From NCBI RefSeq assembly GCF_900112675.1, contig NZ_FOMQ01000001.1, positions 372,001 to 436,000 of the forward strand: a stretch of 64,000 bases of DNA, in the 5' to 3' direction. Each line of letters begins with the position of its first letter. Position 1 is the first letter of the stretch. The stretch comes from Paracidovorax konjaci. Its GTDB lineage: Bacteria; Pseudomonadota; Gammaproteobacteria; Burkholderiales; Burkholderiaceae_C. Shown in pieces: positions 18,135 to 27,615 of the stretch. Made by a program: the position numbers and the translations under genes. The notes beneath the pieces are model-generated. The model saw only the letters and a list, made by a program, of their open reading frames with translations. It searched no databases and was not told where the DNA came from.

Positions 18135-19307
18135 ATGATCCACTGGAGCCACGACGGCGAGACCCGCAGCGCGCACTGGCGTTCCGAAGCCGGTGCTGCC
18201 GTGCCGCGCCGCGTGGTGACGGCCGATGACACGCTGGCCGCCGATGCGGCCTACCGCTTGGCCTGCGAAGGCACCGCGCTGCTGTGGCGCGGAGACTTCC
18301 AGAACGCGCGCCACCTGCTGCAGGCGCTGATGCGCCGAGCCGATGGCCGGGGCCGCCCGCGCGGTGGCGCCCGCGGCAAGGGGAAGGCCGCGGCCGCGCA
18401 GCCGGCGCCCGAGCCCGCCCAGGCCTTCCACCTGCACCGCCAGGCCCAGGCCCAGCGGGCCCGCGTGCTCGGCGCGCTGCTCATCCCCGTGGAGGGCGAC
18501 CACACCATCGCGCTGCGCCGTGCGCCCGACTGGCGCGCAGCGCTGGCCGAGGCCTGGGGCGTGCCGGACGGCACGGCCAGCGCCGTGTCGCTGCGCGAAC
18601 TGCTAGGCATCGTGGGCGCGCACGAGTGGCGCAAGAAGGGCGTGGAGGTGCCGGCGCTCGGCGCGCCGCCGGGCAACCGCATCCATCCGCACTACGGCGT
18701 CTTCTCGCCGGTGCGCGGCGAATACGTGGACCTCGTCGCGCAGGCGCCGCTGCCTGCGGGCGCGCAGGCCCTGGCGTTCGACATCGGCACGGGCACGGGC
18801 GTGCTCGCGGCCGTGCTGGCGCGGCGCGGCGTGCGGCGCGTGGTCGCCACCGACCAGGACCCGCGGGCCCTGGCCTGCGCGCGCGAAAACCTGCAGCGCC
18901 TGGGCGCGCAGCCCCGCGTGGAGGTGGTGCAGGCCGATCTGTTCCCCGAAGGGCGCGCGCCCCTCGTGCTGTGCAACCCGCCCTGGGTGCCGGCGCGGGC
19001 GGCATCGCCCATCGAGCGGGCCGTCTACGACGAGGACAGCCGCATGCTGCGCGGCTTCCTCGCGGGATTGGCCGCGCACCTGGAGGCCGGCGGCGAAGGC
19101 TGGCTGATCCTGTCCGATCTGGCCGAGCACCTGGGGTTGCGCTCGCGTGCCCAGTTGCTCGAATGGATCGAAGGCGCCGGCCTGCGCGTGCTGGGCCGCC
19201 AGGACACCCGCCCGCGCCACGCGAAGGCGGCCGATGCGACCGACCCGCTGCACGCCGCCCGCGCGGCCGAGACGACGTCGCTCTGGCGGCTCGCGGCCGC
19301 CGGCTGA
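18135..19307 (+). CDS. Class I SAM-dependent methyltransferase (PrmC/RlmF-like NPPW motif)
   Basis: 390 residues. The SAM-binding motif I is DIGTGTGVLAAVLA and motif IV is NPPWVP, the signature of N-methyltransferases acting on planar amide or exocyclic amine nitrogens such as PrmC, RlmF and TrmN6. The first 165 residues form an extra N-terminal domain containing a Gly/Arg/Ala-rich linker (RGRPRGGARGKGKAAA) and no recognised motif. The catalytic domain follows GNRIHPHYGVFSPVRGEY. The target is unknown; a ribosomal, tRNA or protein glutamine substrate is possible. Start ATG 18135 is preceded only by a CCCGCACCCCGGCAC leader without clear SD. Confidence 0.78.
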   Translation: MIHWSHDGETRSAHWRSEAGAAVPRRVVTADDTLAADAAYRLACEGTALLWRGDFQNARHLLQALMRRADGRGRPRGGARGKGKAAAAQPAPEPAQAFHLHRQAQAQRARVLGALLIPVEGDHTIALRRAPDWRAALAEAWGVPDGTASAVSLRELLGIVGAHEWRKKGVEVPALGAPPGNRIHPHYGVFSPVRGEYVDLVAQAPLPAGAQALAFDIGTGTGVLAAVLARRGVRRVVATDQDPRALACARENLQRLGAQPRVEVVQADLFPEGRAPLVLCNPPWVPARAASPIERAVYDEDSRMLRGFLAGLAAHLEAGGEGWLILSDLAEHLGLRSRAQLLEWIEGAGLRVLGRQDTRPRHAKAADATDPLHAARAAETTSLWRLAAAG

Positions 19308-19354
19308 GCGGCGGTCTGCACGGCGGTCTGCCGCGGCGGCCGGGCAGGAGGGGT

Positions 19355-19891
19355 TCACGCCGGTGTCGGCAGCAACTGTTCCATGCGCTCCCGCACGGTC
19401 GCGGCGCGCTCGGGGCCGGCCAGCAGCTCGATCTCTTCCAGCAGCGCCTCGCTCACGTCCAGCATGCTGTCGCGGTCGCGCGCGCCGCGCAGGGCTTCCA
19501 GGAAGTTGTGGGCCAGCGCGGGATTGCGCCGCGCGAACATGCGCTCGCAGATGTCGAAGAGGTACATGCGGGTGCCGGCGAGCGACCGCAGCGCATGCGA
19601 TGGCGCGGGAGGCAGCGCCGCCGCCCCGCTGGCCGGGTGAGCGTGCGTCGCCGCGGCGGCTGCGTGGGCCTTCGGCGCTTCCGGTGCGGGGGCGGTGGCG
19701 CCGGCATGGGCCAGGTATCCCTCGGCCAGCAGCTTGGACACGATGTCTTTGCCGGCGCCGTGGTAGAGCGCCTCCAGTTCGGCGGCGGGCCGGCCGTCGG
19801 CCAGCAGCAGCAGCGAGCGTTCGCGCAGGCTGAGGGTGCGCACGCCCGGTGAGAGTTCCAGGCGGGCCTTGTCGGTTTTCAAGAGCAGCAT
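19355..19891 (-). CDS. Uncharacterised conserved-looking protein
   Basis: 178 residues from ATG at 19889-19891 (MLLLKTDKARLELSPG). The first half has a strand-rich, winged-helix-like pattern (TLSLRERSLLLLADGRPAAELEALYHG...VSKLLAEGYL) resembling the small sensor-like domain seen in some regulators. An Ala/Pro/His-rich linker and a helical C-terminal part (ALRSLAGTRMYLFDICERMF) follow. No catalytic motif, signal peptide or membrane segment. It is convergent with the methyltransferase gene, whose stop lies 47 bases away. Function unknown. Confidence 0.6.
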   Translation of the reverse strand: MLLLKTDKARLELSPGVRTLSLRERSLLLLADGRPAAELEALYHGAGKDIVSKLLAEGYLAHAGATAPAPEAPKAHAAAAATHAHPASGAAALPPAPSHALRSLAGTRMYLFDICERMFARRNPALAHNFLEALRGARDRDSMLDVSEALLEEIELLAGPERAATVRERMEQLLPTPA

Positions 19892-20012
19892 GGGACGACA
19901 GAAAAATGCAGGCGTTTGGCGACAATCGAAGCCCCGATTGCAGCGCCCTCCGATGACGCCCCGATGACGGGGCGGTGCGGTCTCCGCCCGCAACCCCCTT
20001 GCAAGGCTATCA

Positions 20013-20068
20013 ATTGCTATATATTTAATAGCAAACTATTCAATGAATACGGCGGCATGAAGGTGTTT
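20013..20068 (+). repeat. Dispersed palindromic repeat, copy 2
   Basis: Hairpin TTGCTAT (20014-20020), 7-base loop, ATAGCAA (20028-20034), then ACTATTCAATGAATACGG and CGGCATGAAGGTGTT. It lies 50 bases upstream of the dusC start and agrees with copies 1, 3 and 4. Confidence 0.85.
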
Positions 20069-20118
20069 TTGTGCCTGATGTCTGCCGGAGTGTCCCCGTG
20101 CCCCAGCCCGCTCTGCCG

Positions 20119-21162
20119 ATGATTCCGCCATCCCCCTTGACCCCTGCGCCGCTGCTGTTGCTCGCCCCGATGGAGGGGTTGCTGGATTTCGTCCTGCGCG
20201 ATGTGCTCACGCGCGTGGGCGGCGTGGACCGCTGCGTGTCCGAGTTCATCCGCATCACCGACACGCTGCTGCTCGACAAAGTCTTCCTGCGGTACATCCC
20301 CGAGCTGCGCAACGGCGGTCGCACCCTGGCGGGCGTGCCGGTGCGCGCGCAGCTGCTGGGCTCCGACCCCGTGAGCATGGCCGAGAACGCGGCGCGGCTG
20401 GCGGCCCTGGGCCCCGAGGGCATCGACCTGAATTTCGGCTGCCCGGCCAAGGTGGTGAACCGCCACGGCGGCGGCGCGGCCTTGCTGCGCGAGCCCGAGC
20501 GCATCGCCCAGGTGGTCGCTGCCGTGCGCCGCGCCGTGCCGCCCCGGGTGCCCGTGTCCGCCAAGATGCGGCTGGGGTATGCCGACACCTCCCTGGCCCG
20601 CGAATGCGCGCAGGCGGCGGAGGCCGGCGGCGCCTGCGAGCTGGTCGTGCACGCCCGCACCAAAGCCGATGGCTACCGCCCGCCGGCCTACTGGGAGCTG
20701 ATCGCGCCGCTGCGTTCGGCCGTGCGCATCCCCATCGTCGCCAACGGAGAGATCTGGACGGTGGCCGATGCCCAGCGCTGCCGCGCGCAGTCGGGCGGCG
20801 ATGCGCTCATGCTGGGCCGCGGCATCGTGGCCGACCCCGGGCTCGCGCTGGCGATCCGTGCGGCCGATGCGGGCCGGCCGCAAGCGCCGGCCCTGGCCTG
20901 GGAGGCGCTGTTGCCGCAACTGGCCGTCTTCTGGCGCACCGTGTGCGACGACCTGGAGCCGCGCCAGCGCGCCGGGCGGCTCAAGCAATGGCTGAATCTG
21001 CTGCGCCGGCGGTTTGCGGAGGCCGAGGCCGCGTACCAGCACGTGCGCACGATGACCGACCAGCGCGCCATCACCGCCTGGATCGCCGCGCAGCAGGCCG
21101 GCGCGCCGGCCGCCGCGGTGGCTACAGCAGGTGGTCCGGCGCCAGCGGGCCCAGCAGCTTGA
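20119..21162 (+). CDS. dusC: DusC, tRNA-dihydrouridine synthase
   Basis: Flavin (FMN) enzyme reducing uridine to dihydrouridine in the tRNA D-loop; the DusC group modifies U16. Motifs are LAPMEGLLDFVLRD at the N terminus (DusC-specific EG in place of the more common AG), NFGCPAKVVNRHGGGA with the catalytic Cys108, VHARTKADGY, and the FMN phosphate site IVANGEI...ALMLGRG. Length 347, slightly over the usual 315-330. ATG 20119 is chosen because MIPPSPLTPAPLLLLAPMEG starts close to the family N terminus; an in-frame GTG at 20071 would place the start in the dispersed repeat. The 3' end overlaps the convergent phospholipase D gene by 41 bases, adding an Ala/Pro/Gly tail. Confidence 0.93.
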   Translation: MIPPSPLTPAPLLLLAPMEGLLDFVLRDVLTRVGGVDRCVSEFIRITDTLLLDKVFLRYIPELRNGGRTLAGVPVRAQLLGSDPVSMAENAARLAALGPEGIDLNFGCPAKVVNRHGGGAALLREPERIAQVVAAVRRAVPPRVPVSAKMRLGYADTSLARECAQAAEAGGACELVVHARTKADGYRPPAYWELIAPLRSAVRIPIVANGEIWTVADAQRCRAQSGGDALMLGRGIVADPGLALAIRAADAGRPQAPALAWEALLPQLAVFWRTVCDDLEPRQRAGRLKQWLNLLRRRFAEAEAAYQHVRTMTDQRAITAWIAAQQAGAPAAAVATAGGPAPAGPAA

Positions 21163-22969
21163 GCAGCATGCGCAGGCCCAGGCCTGCATCGGGCTCGGTG
21201 GTGGCGTCCTCGAGCCCGCTGCCTTCGGGCGCGCGCCACACGAGCGTGCCGTCCTGCGCCCGCTCCACGCGCCAGGACACGTCGCGCATGGCGGCCTCGA
21301 TCTGCTCCGAGGCGGTGCGGGACAGCGTGCGGCTCTGGATCAGCAAGGCGATCTCGGTGTTCTGCAATTGCGAGCGCAGGTCCAGGTTCATCGAGCCGAT
21401 GGCGATCAGCCGCCCGTCCACCACGACCACCTTGGAGTGCAGCATCGCGCGCGAAGGCCCCGTGGCGCCTGCGCCCGAGCTGCCGAAGGCGGATTTCACG
21501 CCCGCCTGCTCGCTGCGCATTTCATACAGTTCGATCCCCATCGCCAGCAGTTCCTCGCGGTGGCGGGCGTAGCCCACGTGCGCCACCGGCGCATCGTTGG
21601 AGGCCAGCGAATTGGTCAGCACCCGCACCCGCACGCCGCGCGCGCGCGCATCGGCGAAAGCGCGCTTCATGTCGTCGCCGGGCACGAAGTAGGGCGAGAT
21701 GATGAGCAGGTTCTGGCGTGCCTGGCCGAGCAGTTGCAGCACGCCGTCCACGACGGTCTCGCCCTCGGCCGCGTGCGCGGCGGATGCCTGCAGCGAGGCT
21801 GTGCCGGCACCGTCGGCCGCCGGGGCCTGTGCCGGGGCCACCGGGCCCTGCGGCCCGTGCACCTGCAGCCCGGCGCCGGGCGTGGAAGTGCGGGGGCTGG
21901 ACGGCTCGCCCTCGGCCGGGATCTTGGCGGGCCGGTCCACCAGCATGACGGCCGGCGCCCACACGAAGCGTGCGGCGCGCAGGTCCATCGGCCGCTCGTT
22001 CCAGACCCGCGCGCGCTGCTCGGCCGTGGGCTGGTCGGGGCCGGGGCGGGGCTCGCCGTCCGGGGGCCTGGGGCCGCCGCTGCCGCCCGTGCCCGCTGCC
22101 GGGCGTTCGCCGCGCGCGGCGGATGCCGGCGGCGCGTCGCGGTCGCCTTCGGCGCGCTGCGCGTCGTAGCGGCCCCGTGTCTGGTCCCGCAGGCGTGAGA
22201 GTTCCTCGCGCGTGATGAGCGACTGCACCGGGTAGGCACGCGGGTTGTTCCAGTAGGCATCGAAGCTGCGCGACATTTCCGCCACGATCGGGCCGGCCGC
22301 CAGGACATCGAGGTCCACGAAATTGCCGGAATCGGCCTGGCCGAAATAGGCATCGCCGAGATTGCGCCCGCCCGTCACGCCCATCGCGTTGTCCGCGATG
22401 AACAGCTTGTTGTGCATCCGCTGCTGCACGCGCGAGAAATCGGTGAGCGATCCCCAGAGCCGCCCCACCATCGAGCCCCGCGGGCCCGCCACGGGGTTGA
22501 ACATGCGCATCTCGATGTTCGGCTGGAACGCGAGGCCCATGACCAGCGCGTTGCGCCCGGTGCTGTGGAAATCGTCCAGCAGCACGCGCACCCGCACACC
22601 CCGCTGCGCCGCGCCCACCACGCCGCGCAGCAACCGCTCGGTGCTCGCATCCGCGTGGATGGCGTAGTACTGCAGGTCCAGCGTCTTCTGGGCGGCTTCC
22701 ACCAGCGCCAGCCGGCTGCCGTAGGCGTCCTGCGGCCCGCTCAGCAGAACGAAGCCCGAGGCGTGGCGGCCGCTGGCGGCCTGCCGCTGCTCCTGCGCCA
22801 TGCGGGAGAGCGTGGTGTCCGCCGATGCGGGCAGGGCATGCGACTCCGGCCGCTCCACATTCTGCGGAAGCCCCGAACACGCGACCGTCGAGAGCACGAT
22901 GGCCAGTGCGGCGCACCAGCGTCCGACAGCGGCAGGGGAACGGAAGAGGGGAGCGAGGCCGTCGGGCAT
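21122..22969 (-). CDS. Phospholipase D/cardiolipin-synthase-like lipoprotein
   Basis: 615 residues. The N terminus is a lipoprotein signal with lipobox STVAC (Cys31), so the enzyme is probably anchored in the outer or inner membrane facing the periplasm. Two HKD (PLD) motifs are intact: RMHNKLFIADNAMGVTGGRN in the first half and MLHSKVVVVDGRLIAIGSMN near the C terminus. They are expected to form one active site for phosphatidyl transfer or phosphodiester cleavage. Between them lies a long Pro/Gly/Ala/Asp-rich low-complexity insert (about residues 275-390), which makes the protein longer than usual cardiolipin synthases (about 480). Its end overlaps dusC by 41 bases. No operon partner is seen. 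Confidence 0.88.
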   Translation of the reverse strand: MPDGLAPLFRSPAAVGRWCAALAIVLSTVACSGLPQNVERPESHALPASADTTLSRMAQEQRQAASGRHASGFVLLSGPQDAYGSRLALVEAAQKTLDLQYYAIHADASTERLLRGVVGAAQRGVRVRVLLDDFHSTGRNALVMGLAFQPNIEMRMFNPVAGPRGSMVGRLWGSLTDFSRVQQRMHNKLFIADNAMGVTGGRNLGDAYFGQADSGNFVDLDVLAAGPIVAEMSRSFDAYWNNPRAYPVQSLITREELSRLRDQTRGRYDAQRAEGDRDAPPASAARGERPAAGTGGSGGPRPPDGEPRPGPDQPTAEQRARVWNERPMDLRAARFVWAPAVMLVDRPAKIPAEGEPSSPRTSTPGAGLQVHGPQGPVAPAQAPAADGAGTASLQASAAHAAEGETVVDGVLQLLGQARQNLLIISPYFVPGDDMKRAFADARARGVRVRVLTNSLASNDAPVAHVGYARHREELLAMGIELYEMRSEQAGVKSAFGSSGAGATGPSRAMLHSKVVVVDGRLIAIGSMNLDLRSQLQNTEIALLIQSRTLSRTASEQIEAAMRDVSWRVERAQDGTLVWRAPEGSGLEDATTEPDAGLGLRMLLKLLGPLAPDHLL

Positions 22970-23117
22970 GGGTTAGCGGTGCGAGGAATGCGGGGTGCCT
23001 GAGATATATCGCAGCGCCTGCGGCCGAGTTGTCGGACAACGCGCCGGTGGCGAAGCCGAAAGGCACCCGCCCACCCGAAGCGGGTGCTGGCGGCTCCGAG
23101 CGGAGGGCGGGAAGTCG

Positions 23118-23396
23118 TCAGCGCCGGGTATAGCCCAGGCAGGCGCCGGCATTGGGAAGGCCCTGGCATTCCCGGTACAGTCGGCGGTCGCGCTCGGCCG
23201 TGGTTTCGCCCGAGTGGTTGGGCGGGCCGTTGCGGACCTTGGTCGAAGCCCGTTTGGGTTTCGGCGGGGCCTTGGCGCTCTTCTCGTCGGCCGGGGCCGT
23301 ATTGGCTGGCGTGGCCGCCGTGGCCGCCGCTGCGGCCCCCAGCAGGGCGACGGCCAGGATGGCCGCGGCGGTACGGGCGTGGTTCGTTCTTTGCAT
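23118..23396 (-). CDS. Small secreted protein with two C-terminal cysteines
   Basis: 92 residues. ATG at 23394-23396 follows a good GGGAGG. The first 28 residues are a clear Sec signal peptide (basic start, AAAILAVALLGAAAAATAA), probably cleaved after ATAA. The mature part is Lys/Pro-rich, then ends with ERDRRLYRECQGLPNAGACL; the two Cys eight residues apart could form a disulfide. No known family recognised, though it looks like a small periplasmic protein. It is divergent from the aminotransferase gene 105 bases away, which leaves room for shared promoters. Confidence 0.65.
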   Translation of the reverse strand: MQRTNHARTAAAILAVALLGAAAAATAATPANTAPADEKSAKAPPKPKRASTKVRNGPPNHSGETTAERDRRLYRECQGLPNAGACLGYTRR

Positions 23397-23501
23397 GCAG
23401 GTGTCCTCCCGCTGCGCAATGTACCCGCCCGCGCCCGAGAATCCGCGACTGCATCCGTCCATCCCTTTGCCCTCACCGATTGCCCGCAACCTTCCACCGC
23501 C

Positions 23502-24674
23502 ATGCGCCACACCCTCGCCACCCTCGAAGAGTCCAAGATCCGTGAAGTCGCCAATGCCGGCATGGGCCGTGCCGATGTCCTGCCTTTCTGGTTCGGCGAA
23601 AGCGACGAGACCACCCCGCAGGTGGTGAGCGAGGCGGCCATCGCCTCCCTGCGTGCGGGTGAAACGTTCTACTCGCACAACCTCGGCCTGCCGGCGCTGC
23701 GCGAGGAAATCGCGGCCTACACGGCGCGGCTGCACGGGGGAGCGGTCGATGCCGGGCGCATCGCCGTCACCTCCGGAGGGGTGAATGCCCTGATGCTGGC
23801 CGTGCAGGCACTGGTGGACCCCGGGGACGAAGTGGTGGCGGTCGCGCCGGTATGGCCCAACCTCACCGCGCAGCCGCAGATCCTGAGCGCGCGCCTGCGC
23901 ACCGTGCCGCTGGCCCCGGGTGACGATGGGGCCTAGACGCTCGACATGGGCGCGCTCAAGACCGCCGTGACCCCCGCCACGCGCCTGCTGGTGGTGAATG
24001 CCCCCAACAACCCCACCGGCTGGACTCTGTCGGCCGAGGAGCAGCGGGAGATCCTCGACCACTGCCGCGCCACGGGCACCTGGATCCTGGCCGACGAGGT
24101 GTACGAGCGGCTCTACTACGAACCCACGCCCCTCGGCTGCGCGCCGAGCTTTCTCGACCTGGCGGAGCCTGAAGACCGCCTCGTGGTGGTGCAGAGCTTC
24201 TCCAAGAGCTTCCTGATGACCGGCTGGCGGCTGGGCTGGCTCGTGCTGCCGCCCTCGCTGACGTCCCACATGGGCAAGCTGATCGAGTTCAACACCTCCT
24301 GCATCAGCGTGTTCACGCAGCGCGCCGGCATCGCGGCGCTGCAGCACGAAGGCGAGATTACCCCGCACGTCACCCGCCATCTGCGCACCTGCCGCGACAC
24401 GCTGCTGCCGCTGCTGCAGGCCTTACCGGGGGTGCTGGCCCATCCCGCGAAGGGCGGCATGTATGCCTTTTTCCGGCTGGATGGGCATGGGGATGCGCTG
24501 GCCACCGCCAAGCGGCTGGTGGCCGAGGCCGGCCTGGGGCTCGCGCCGGGCGACGCTTTCGGGCCGCAGGGACAGGGCTGGCTGCGCTGGTGCTTCGCCT
24601 CGAAGGACCCCGAGCGGCTCGCGGAAGGCGCGCGGCGGCTGCGGAAATGGCTCGAAAGGGCCGGCGGGTTATAA
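23502..24674 (+). pseudogene. Pyridoxal-phosphate aminotransferase interrupted by an in-frame amber codon
   Basis: One continuous frame of 390 codons from ATG 23502 (MRHTLATLEESKIREV) encodes a fold-type I aminotransferase of the aspartate aminotransferase class. It has FWFGESDETTP, SGGVNALMLAVQAL, NAPNNPTGW, the PLP lysine region QSFSKSFLMTGWRLGW (Lys235), and a C-terminal [13 protein letters not shown]. Codon 145 is TAG (23934-23936) where the sequence reads DDGA-stop-TLDMGALK; Trp (TGG) is the natural residue in this family, so a single G-to-A change explains it. Everything after the stop stays intact and in frame, which suggests a recent mutation, a sequencing error or readthrough. The later ATG at 23946 cannot give an enzyme because the N-terminal substrate segment would be missing. 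The rpsO promoter lies at its 3' end. Confidence 0.85.
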
Positions 24675-24675
24675 T
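24670..24675 (+). promoter_or_regulatory. Putative -10 element of the rpsO promoter
   Basis: An exact TATAAT sits at the end of the aminotransferase frame, 126 bases before rpsO, in otherwise GC-rich DNA. The -35 region is poor. A leader of about 120 bases would leave room for S15 autoregulation, as known in other bacteria. Confidence 0.5.
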
Positions 24676-24801
24676 CCTCGGGTTTTGCACGGTGCAAGAC
24701 GCACGCCGCCGGCCGTTCCAGCCTGCGGCGCAAGTAAAACCAGGGGCTGCCTTCCGCGCAACGCGCCGGTCCTGCCGGCCCCGACACTCAAGGAAAAACC
24801 A

Positions 24802-25068
24802 ATGATCGCATCCTCCATCAAGGCCGAAGTCATCAAAGACAACGCCCGCGCCGCCAACGACACCGGCAGCCCGGAAGTCCAGGTGGCCCTGCTCACCGCC
24901 CGCATCAACGAACTGACCCCCCACTTCAAGCAGCACGCCAAGGACCACCACGGTCGCCGCGGCCTGCTGCGCATGGTGAGCCGCCGCCGCAAGCTGCTGG
25001 ACTACCTGAAGGCCAAGGACGCCGACCGCTACACGGCCCTGATCGCCAAGCTCGGCCTGCGCAAGTAA
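24802..25068 (+). CDS. rpsO: Ribosomal protein S15
   Basis: 88 residues, the standard S15 length (88-89). S15 is a primary binder of 16S rRNA in the 30S platform and touches 23S rRNA in bridge B4. Conserved parts seen are [34 protein letters not shown] and [16 protein letters not shown] 24802 follows AAGGAAAAACCA. rpsO is followed by pnp, the classical bacterial arrangement, with two hairpins between them. The TATAAT box upstream gives it its own promoter. Confidence 0.99.
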   Translation: MIASSIKAEVIKDNARAANDTGSPEVQVALLTARINELTPHFKQHAKDHHGRRGLLRMVSRRRKLLDYLKAKDADRYTALIAKLGLRK

Positions 25069-25084
25069 TCGCATTCGCATGCTG

Positions 25085-25121
25085 AAACGCCTGGGTTAGC
25101 AAACGGCTAGCTCAGGCGTTT
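25085..25121 (+). terminator. Stem-loop after rpsO (attenuator or processing site)
   Basis: AAACGCCTGGGTTAGC and GGCTAGCTCAGGCGTTT pair with a 4-base AAAC loop, with only two imperfect positions. It lies 16 bases after the rpsO stop and is followed by TCTACTT rather than a pure T-run. It may terminate part of the transcripts or act as a 3'-end barrier. Confidence 0.65.
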
Positions 25122-25156
25122 CTACTTCGGAGACGCATAGCAGATCGAAGCTGTGT

Positions 25157-25204
25157 CATTCCAATGGCCCTGGGCATCGCACAGGGCGCAGGGCCACTGG
25201 AATG
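25157..25204 (+). promoter_or_regulatory. Long inverted repeat in the pnp leader (candidate RNase III/PNPase control hairpin)
   Basis: Arms CATTCCAATGGCCCTG (25157-25172) and CAGGGCCACTGGAATG (25189-25204) match at 15 of 16 positions; the exception is a G-U-type change. In enterobacteria a double-stranded leader between rpsO and pnp is cut by RNase III and then used by PNPase to repress itself. The position here is equivalent; the mechanism is inferred. Confidence 0.6.
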
Positions 25205-25280
25205 GCATCGTGTTCTGACTTGCCTCCGCCCCCCGCTGGCCTGCGTGGCCAGCCCCATCCACCGAAGCAACGGAGTCAAC

Positions 25281-27530
25281 ATGACCATCTTCAACAAAGT
25301 GACCAAGTCCTTCCAATGGGGCGACAAGACCGTCGTCATGGAAACCGGCGAAATCGCCCGCCAGGCGTCCGGCGCCGTACTGGTCAACATCGACGACACG
25401 GTGGTGCTGGCCACCGTCGTGGGCTCCAAGGTCGCCAAGGCCGGCCAGGATTTCTTCCCGCTGACCGTCGACTACATCGAGAAGACGTATGCCGCAGGCA
25501 AGATCCCCGGCAGCTTCTTCAAGCGCGAAGCCAAGCCCAGCGAACTCGAAACGCTGACCAGCCGCCTGATCGACCGCCCGATCCGTCCGCTGTTCCCGGA
25601 AGGTTTCTACAACGACGTCCATGTGGTCATCCACACCGTGTCGCTGAACCCCGAAGTGGATGCCGACATCGCCGCCATGATCGCCGTGAGCGCCGCACTG
25701 TCGATCTCCGGCATCCCGTTCAACGGCCCCATCGGCGCCGCGCGCGTGGGCTACATCAACGGTGAATATGTGCTGAACCCGGGCCAGACCCTGCGCAAGA
25801 ATTCGCAGATGGACCTGGTCGTCGCCGGCACCGAAGCCGCCGTGCTGATGGTCGAATCCGAAGCGCAGCAACTGCCCGAAGACGTGATGCTGGGCGCCGT
25901 GGTGTTCGGCCACGAGCAGGGCAAGATCGCCATCAACGCCATCCATGAACTGGTGCGCGACGCGGGCAAGCCCGTGTGGGACTGGCAAGCGCCGGCCAAG
26001 GACGAACCCTTCATCGCCAAGGTCTCGCAACTGGCCGAAGAGAAGCTGCGCGCCGCCTACCAGATCCGCAGCAAGCAGGCCCGCACGCACGCCCTGCGCG
26101 AAGCCACCGCTTCCGTGCTCGCATCGCTGAAGGCCGAAGGCGTCGAATTCGATGCCGTGAAGGTCGAAGGCCTGCTGTTCGACATCGAAGCCAAGATCGT
26201 GCGCAGCCAGATCCTGGCTGGCGAGCCCCGCATCGACGGCCGTGACACGCGCACCGTCCGCCCCATCGAGATCCGCAACTCCGTGCTGCCCCGCACGCAC
26301 GGCTCCGCGCTGTTCACGCGTGGCGAGACCCAGGCGCTGGTGGTCTCCACGCTGGGCACCGAGCGCGACGCGCAGCGCATCGACGCGCTGGCCGGCGAGT
26401 TCGAAGACCGCTTCATGTTCCACTACAACATGCCTCCCTTCGCCACCGGCGAAGTGGGCCGCATGGGCTCCACCAAGCGCCGTGAAGTGGGCCACGGCCG
26501 CCTGGCCAAGCGCGCGCTGGTCGCCGTGCTGCCGACCAAGGAAGAGTTCCCCTACACGATCCGCGTGGTGTCCGAGATCACCGAATCCAACGGCTCGTCC
26601 TCGATGGCGTCCGTCTGCGGCGGCTGCCTGTCGATGATGGACGCCGGCGTGCCGATGAAGGCCCACGTGGCCGGCATCGCCATGGGCCTGATCAAGGAAG
26701 ACAACCGCTTCGCCGTGCTGACCGACATCCTGGGCGATGAGGACCACCTGGGCGACATGGACTTCAAGGTGGCCGGCACCACGGCCGGCATCACGGCGCT
26801 GCAGATGGACATCAAGATCCAGGGCATCACCAAGGAAATCATGCAGGTCGCCCTGGCCCAGGCCAAAGAAGCGCGCCTGCACATCCTCGGCAAGATGCAG
26901 GAAGCGATGGGCGAGGCCAAGACCGAGGTCTCCAGCTTCGCGCCCAAGCTCTACACGATGAAGATCAACCCCGAGAAGATCCGCGACGTGATCGGCAAGG
27001 GCGGCGCGGTGATCCGCGCGCTGACGGAAGAAACCGGCACGCAGATCAACATCGACGAAGACGGCACGATCACCATCGCCTCCACCGACAGTGCGAAGGC
27101 CGACGAGGCCAAGCGCCGCATCGAGCAGATCACGGCCGAGGTCGAAATCGGCAAGGTGTACGAAGGCCCCGTGGTCAAGATCCTGGACTTCGGCGCGCTG
27201 ATCAACCTGCTGCCCGGCAAGGACGGCCTGCTGCACATCAGCCAGATCGCCCACGAGCGTGTCGAGCGCGTGACCGATTACCTGAGCGAAGGCCAGATCG
27301 TGAAGGTCAAGGTGCTCGAGACGGACGAAAAGGGCCGCGTCAAGCTGTCCTTGAAGGCTTTGCTGGACCGCCCCGCAGGCGACAGCGGACGTCCTGCGCC
27401 TGCCGAGCGCGGCGAGCGTTCGGAGCGCGGCGAGCGCCGTGAACGCCGCGACTACAGCGGCTCCGACTCGCAGCAACAGCAGCAGCAATCCGTGGCCTCC
27501 GGCGACCAGCCGGGCCAGATGGATGCCTGA
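25281..27530 (+). CDS. pnp: Polynucleotide phosphorylase
   Basis: Trimeric 3'-5' phosphorolytic exoribonuclease and degradosome component. 749 residues, slightly above the E. coli length of 711. The two RNase PH-like domains are seen ([20 protein letters not shown] in the first; [29 protein letters not shown] and [12 protein letters not shown]-like [12 protein letters not shown] in the second). The KH domain has the GxxG loop IGKGG near residue 572, and the S1 domain runs from about 622 to 692. The C-terminal tail is rich in Arg, Glu and Gln ([10 protein letters not shown]...QQQQQQ). ATG 25281 is the standard start ([15 protein letters not shown]); upstream in-frame sequence is the structured leader. 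It is cotranscribed with or attenuated from rpsO. Confidence 0.99.
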   Translation: MTIFNKVTKSFQWGDKTVVMETGEIARQASGAVLVNIDDTVVLATVVGSKVAKAGQDFFPLTVDYIEKTYAAGKIPGSFFKREAKPSELETLTSRLIDRPIRPLFPEGFYNDVHVVIHTVSLNPEVDADIAAMIAVSAALSISGIPFNGPIGAARVGYINGEYVLNPGQTLRKNSQMDLVVAGTEAAVLMVESEAQQLPEDVMLGAVVFGHEQGKIAINAIHELVRDAGKPVWDWQAPAKDEPFIAKVSQLAEEKLRAAYQIRSKQARTHALREATASVLASLKAEGVEFDAVKVEGLLFDIEAKIVRSQILAGEPRIDGRDTRTVRPIEIRNSVLPRTHGSALFTRGETQALVVSTLGTERDAQRIDALAGEFEDRFMFHYNMPPFATGEVGRMGSTKRREVGHGRLAKRALVAVLPTKEEFPYTIRVVSEITESNGSSSMASVCGGCLSMMDAGVPMKAHVAGIAMGLIKEDNRFAVLTDILGDEDHLGDMDFKVAGTTAGITALQMDIKIQGITKEIMQVALAQAKEARLHILGKMQEAMGEAKTEVSSFAPKLYTMKINPEKIRDVIGKGGAVIRALTEETGTQINIDEDGTITIASTDSAKADEAKRRIEQITAEVEIGKVYEGPVVKILDFGALINLLPGKDGLLHISQIAHERVERVTDYLSEGQIVKVKVLETDEKGRVKLSLKALLDRPAGDSGRPAPAERGERSERGERRERRDYSGSDSQQQQQQSVASGDQPGQMDA

Positions 27531-27557
27531 CGGCTCTCCGTCGCCCCTGTGATGGCA

Positions 27558-27588
27558 GCCGGCCCGGCATGCGCGGGCTGGCATTTTG
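27558..27588 (+). terminator. Putative Rho-independent terminator of pnp
   Basis: GCCGGCCCG (27558-27566) and CGGGCTGGC (27574-27582) form nine pairs including one G-U, with a 7-base loop, followed by ATTTTG. It lies 28 bases after the pnp stop. Confidence 0.6.
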
Positions 27589-27615
27589 AAATCTCTTATC
27601 CCCATGGAGTCCTGT

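Noticed and set aside
23946-24674. C-terminal part of the aminotransferase as an independent gene
   Set aside because: It lacks the N-terminal substrate segment; same frame as the upstream part, split only by TAG.
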